DNA of 64,000 nt from RYN-230 sp963782185 (GTDB lineage: Bacteria; Actinomycetota; Actinomycetes; Streptosporangiales; Streptosporangiaceae): NCBI GenBank assembly GCA_963782185.1, contig CAWAJB010000013.1:310001-374000 (forward strand), in the 5' to 3' direction. The notes under the pieces are model-generated. The model saw nothing but the letters and a program-made list of their open reading frames with translations, was not told where the DNA came from and did no database searches. This document shows, piece after piece, positions 61,011-64,000 of this stretch (the first letter of the stretch is position 1; each line of letters opens with the position of its first letter). A program made the position numbers and the translations under genes.

Positions 61011-62597
61011 ATGACTCGCGCGCCTTCGAAACCGCTCGTCCTCGTCACCTTGCTCATGGCGTCGTTCGTAATCAATCTCGACACCACCCTGGTCAACGTG
61101 GCGCTGCCGACACTGACCCGCGATCTGGGCGCGACGACCGCGCAGTTGCAGTGGGTGGTGGACGCCTACAACCTGGTCTTCGCCGCGCTGCTGCTGACCT
61201 CCGGGAGCCTGTCTGACCGATTCGGCCGCAAGGGCATGCTGATGGCCGGGCTGCTGGTGTTCGGCCTGGCCAGCTTCGCCGGCGGATATGCCACGTCCCC
61301 AGCCGGGCTGATCGCCGCTCGGGCCGTCATGGGCCTCGGGGCGGCGATGACGTTCCCCGCCACGCTTTCGCTGCTGACCGGGGTGTTCACCAGCCGCAAG
61401 GAGCGGGCGCTGTCCATCGGCCTGTGGGGAGCCACGGCCGGACTGGCCATCGCCCTCGGGCCGATCGTGGGCGGATTCCTGCTCGAGCACTACAGCTGGC
61501 CGAGCATCTTCTACACGCTCGGGCCGGTGTCGCTGGCCGTCATCGCCCTGGCCGCGCGGTTCGTCCCCGGCTCGAAGAACCCGGTGCCGCACCGCCTGGA
61601 CTTCCCGGGCCTGATCCTGTCCGGCGGCTTCATGGGACTGCTGGTCTACACCATCATCGAGGCTCCGGGCCGGGGCTGGACGTCAGAGGCGCCGCTGCTC
61701 GGGTTCGCCGGCGCCGCTGTCCTGCTGATCGCATTCATCGCCGGCGAGCGCCGCACCGATCAGCCGATGCTCGACGTGCGGCTGTTCGCGAACATGCGCT
61801 TCAGCGCCGCCAGCGCCTCGGTCACCGTCGCGTTCTTCACCCTGTCCGGGTTCATCTTCCTGATGACCCAGTACTTCCAGTTCGTCCGGGCCTACAGCCC
61901 GCTGTCCGCCGGCGTGCACCTGCTGCCCGTCGCGATCTCCGTCGCGGTCGGATCGACCGCCGGCACCCGGCTCGCGGTCCGTCTCGGCACCAAGATCATC
62001 GTCACCGCCGGGCTGGCCCTGCAGGCGGGCTTCTACTTCTGGGTCGCCGCAGACATCACGCCCACATTCAGCTACGGGATCATCGCCGTCCAGATGGTCG
62101 TCTACGGCCTGGGCATGGGCCTGACGTCCGCGCCCGCGACCGAGTCGATCATGGGGGCCGTCCCGGCCCGCCAGGCCGGTGTCGGCTCCGCTGTGAACGA
62201 CTCGACCCGCCTGCTCGGCGGCACCCTCGGGGTGGCCGTCATCGGCAGCGTCTACGCCTCGCTGTACGCCTCGCGGCTTACCGCCTCCCTTCCCGCGACA
62301 TGGCCGCACACCCTGACGAACCTGGTCCGCCAGTCCGTCGGGGCAGCGTTCGGTGTCTCCGGCCAGCTCGCCGCTCACGGCCACACCACCGCAGCCGCCG
62401 CCGTCCACCAGGCCGCCACCAGCGCCTTCGACCACGGCCTCAGCCTCGGATGCGTCGTCGCCGGAGCCGTCGCCCTCGCCGGCGCGCTGCTCGCCGCCGT
62501 CTTCCTGCCCGCCCAGCCGCCGCGGATGCCCGGACCTGAACACCACCAAGCCGAACTGGCGGCGACCGCAAGCGGCGGAAAGGACCTCGTGCGATGA
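61011..62597 (+). CDS. MFS drug exporter, DHA2 (14-TM) family
   Basis: This 528-residue exporter shows MASFVINLDTTLVNVALPTL (TM1 with D-T-T-x-V-N-V-A-L-P), SGSLSDRFGRKGMLMAGLLV (motif A), GPIVGGFLLEHYSWPSIFYT (motif C) and about 14 helices. GGAG lies eight bases before the ATG. The divergent HxlR regulator and the operator strongly suggest substrate-inducible expression of a drug or metabolite efflux pump. The stop overlaps the start of a methyltransferase relic (ATGA). Confidence 0.9.
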   Translation: MTRAPSKPLVLVTLLMASFVINLDTTLVNVALPTLTRDLGATTAQLQWVVDAYNLVFAALLLTSGSLSDRFGRKGMLMAGLLVFGLASFAGGYATSPAGLIAARAVMGLGAAMTFPATLSLLTGVFTSRKERALSIGLWGATAGLAIALGPIVGGFLLEHYSWPSIFYTLGPVSLAVIALAARFVPGSKNPVPHRLDFPGLILSGGFMGLLVYTIIEAPGRGWTSEAPLLGFAGAAVLLIAFIAGERRTDQPMLDVRLFANMRFSAASASVTVAFFTLSGFIFLMTQYFQFVRAYSPLSAGVHLLPVAISVAVGSTAGTRLAVRLGTKIIVTAGLALQAGFYFWVAADITPTFSYGIIAVQMVVYGLGMGLTSAPATESIMGAVPARQAGVGSAVNDSTRLLGGTLGVAVIGSVYASLYASRLTASLPATWPHTLTNLVRQSVGAAFGVSGQLAAHGHTTAAAAVHQAATSAFDHGLSLGCVVAGAVALAGALLAAVFLPAQPPRMPGPEHHQAELAATASGGKDLVR

Positions 62598-63183
62598 CCT
62601 ACGGAGAAACGACTGACGGCCAGACGATCGGACGGCTCCTGAGCGAACATCCAGATCTGGACCCGTCTGCCGGCGGCGCGCTGGACAACGTCAACCAGTT
62701 CCGCATCGGCGGAGCCGATGCGGTCGGCCTGCTCATCGGCGGCCTCGCGCTCGCCGAGGGCGACCGGGCCCTGGACATCGGCTCGGGATTCGGCGGGCCC
62801 GCGCGGCAGATCGCCCGCCGCACCGGCAACCGCGTCACCGGCATCGACATCACCCCGGCCCACGTCAACGCCGCCCGCGACCTGACCGCCAGAGCCGGAT
62901 TGCGCGACCTCGTCGAATTCCGGATGGCCGACATCGCGTCGTCACCGCCGGCTCACTGCGCACCTCGATCGAGCAGGCCGGCTTCGCCGCCGCCGAGTGG
63001 ACGAACGAAACGGCCTGGGTCCAAGCCTGGATCGCCAGGACCTTCGCGAACGGCCTGCCCGCCGGACCAGCGCTGCCGATGCTCCTAGACGACGGCTACA
63101 CCCGGGTCCTCAACGCCACCGCCGCACTCGGCAACGGCTCCCTCAAGATCTGGCGAGGGGCCTTCGCCAGGAACGCCGGCTAA
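62594..63183 (+). pseudogene. SAM-dependent methyltransferase with internal deletion
   Basis: The N-terminal part (VNQFRIGGADAVGLLIGGLA, RALDIGSGFGGPARQIARRT, VTGIDITPAHVNAARDLTAR) is a class I methyltransferase with motif I D-I-G-S-G-F-G-G. After VEFRMADIAS the sequence jumps into another frame, VVTAGSLRTSIEQAGFAAAE and so on to LGNGSLKIWRGAFARNAG, which is the C terminus of the same type of enzyme. Roughly 80 residues between are missing. It is the last cistron of the MFS operon. Confidence 0.8.
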
Positions 63184-63378
63184 CTCGCCCGCCGAAGGCC
63201 TCCGCCCAGGCAGCCTGTCTGTCACCGGCCATCCGTCGCCGGGTCGAGCAGGCTCACCTTGCCCCACGTAAGGCCGGCGCCGCCGCTTCCGCTGCTGAAG
63301 GCGGGAGCGGCGCCCGGTAGCTGCCGGGGAGTTGGCTGGCCGGCCGGGCTGAGGTTCGCTGGCTGACCCGGGGCGATA

Positions 63379-64000
63379 TCAGCCTGCCAGTCGGAGCGGC
63401 CGGAAGAACGCGCGCAGCTCACTTGCGACCTGCCCGGGTTCCTCGTGCGCCATGAAGTGCCCGCCGCGGTCCGGAGTGCTCCAGTGGCGCAGGTCGGCGA
63501 AGACGCGTTCGGCCAGGCTCCTGGGGTACGTCGCGTAGGCAGGCTCGTTGCTCAAGGTGACCGCCGCCGGCACGGTGATCGGCGGGACGGGCTCGTTCAG
63601 CGCGTAGTTGTAGTACTGCCGAAACGATGAGCCGATGGTGGCGGTGGCCCAGTACAAGGTCGCCACCGTCAGCAGCGTGTCCTTGTCCCAGCGGCTCTCC
63701 AGGTCGCCCCGGCAGTCGCTCCATTCGCGGTACTTGTCGATGATCCAGGCGGCCAGCCCGGCCGGAGAGTCGATCAGCGCGGCCGCGATCGTGTCCGGGC
63801 GGGTGCACATGATCTCGCTGTAGCCCTGGTCGCCCGCGTCGTAGACGTCGCGGGCGTAGAGGTAGGCCCGCTCCGCCGCGGTCGGCGGCTGGTTCCTGAA
63901 GTCGGTTGTGACGACCGCGGAGGTGATGTGGACACCGGCGACCTCGCGCGGGTACAGGGCGCCCAGCCACTGCGTCACCCCGCCACCGATGTCCCCGCCG
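63379..64000 (-). CDS. Epoxide hydrolase-like alpha/beta hydrolase, partial at window edge
   Basis: The visible C-terminal 207 residues begin at the nucleophile elbow GGDIGGGVTQWLG, with Asp as nucleophile as in epoxide hydrolases. Lid-domain helices follow (YREWSDCRGDLESRWDKDTL, YNYALNEPVPPITVPAAVTL), then the catalytic-His region TPDRGGHFMAHEEPGQVASE. The gene runs off the right end of the window, so its start is unseen. It is convergent with the methyltransferase relic. Substrate unknown. Confidence 0.85.
   Translation of the reverse strand, partial: GGDIGGGVTQWLGALYPREVAGVHITSAVVTTDFRNQPPTAAERAYLYARDVYDAGDQGYSEIMCTRPDTIAAALIDSPAGLAAWIIDKYREWSDCRGDLESRWDKDTLLTVATLYWATATIGSSFRQYYNYALNEPVPPITVPAAVTLSNEPAYATYPRSLAERVFADLRHWSTPDRGGHFMAHEEPGQVASELRAFFRPLRLAG

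Overview
The window is high-GC DNA in which CGG/GCC-rich codons dominate every gene. It carries actinobacterial signature families: Lsr2, an RDD membrane protein, SCO4226-like, DUF4235, DUF6325-like and DUF6510-like proteins, an Acg-type nitroreductase and HxlR. The source is therefore almost certainly an actinomycete, probably a large-genome soil or filamentous lineage (inference). No rRNA, complete tRNA, replication gene or CRISPR array is present. The striking overall feature is decay: roughly thirty gene fragments, frameshifted genes and transposase pieces lie between intact genes.

Layout. 0-2.3 kb: fragments of an integrase-type transposase, a membrane protein and ClpB, then an RDD membrane protein coupled to a nine-residue-repeat protein. 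2.3-9 kb: Acg-type nitroreductase, a GNAT/acyl-CoA-synthetase protein acetyltransferase, a truncated membrane protein, a wrecked HAD hydrolase and an opine-dehydrogenase-like enzyme. 9-13.7 kb: IS remnants, SRPBCC proteins and a DUF6325-LuxR fusion. 13.8-24.5 kb: GNAT, two RibD-C/DHFR-like reductases, a DUF4235 operon, a 14-TM drug exporter, polyphosphate kinase 2, an MMPL transporter and a VapC toxin with a broken antitoxin. 24.5-29.5 kb: Lsr2, HIT protein, truncated RraA-like protein, decayed HD/LuxR regulator, SnoaL and a split FAD oxidase.

29.8-38.9 kb is a redox, molybdenum and sulfur neighbourhood. It holds a sulfite-oxidase-like molybdoenzyme, a flavin reductase, a zinc-ribbon protein, an FAD-dependent reductase with a damaged receiver domain, truncated haemoglobin, a BNR-repeat protein, frameshifted MoaD, a MerR/Mop molybdate-type regulator, a TauE/SafE exporter, a 5'-truncated sulfite oxidase and an arylsulfatase relic. 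38.9-45.3 kb: helicase and DUF6036 relics, a large lipoprotein, a transposase, an MFS exporter, a YCII protein and an ECF sigma factor with a SnoaL tail. 45.7-46.3 kb is a repeat and attachment hot spot containing a tRNA-Ala 3' fragment.

46.3-55.5 kb is the most interesting block. A four-gene minus-strand operon with overlapping start and stop codons encodes a flippase-like (LPG-synthase-TM) protein carrying a pseudokinase domain, an orphan ProX-like lipoprotein, a degenerate-PAP2/kinase/extracytoplasmic-domain protein and a PAP2 phosphatase. Opposite it on the plus strand lie two more PAP2 phosphatases and a two-TM secreted-domain protein. The set looks like an envelope-lipid handling module. 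Together with a P-type ATPase it sits between two direct copies of a roughly 200-bp repeat. 59.5-64 kb: HxlR regulator with an AT-rich nested-dyad operator, a membrane protein, an MFS exporter and an internally deleted methyltransferase in one operon, then a partial epoxide hydrolase.
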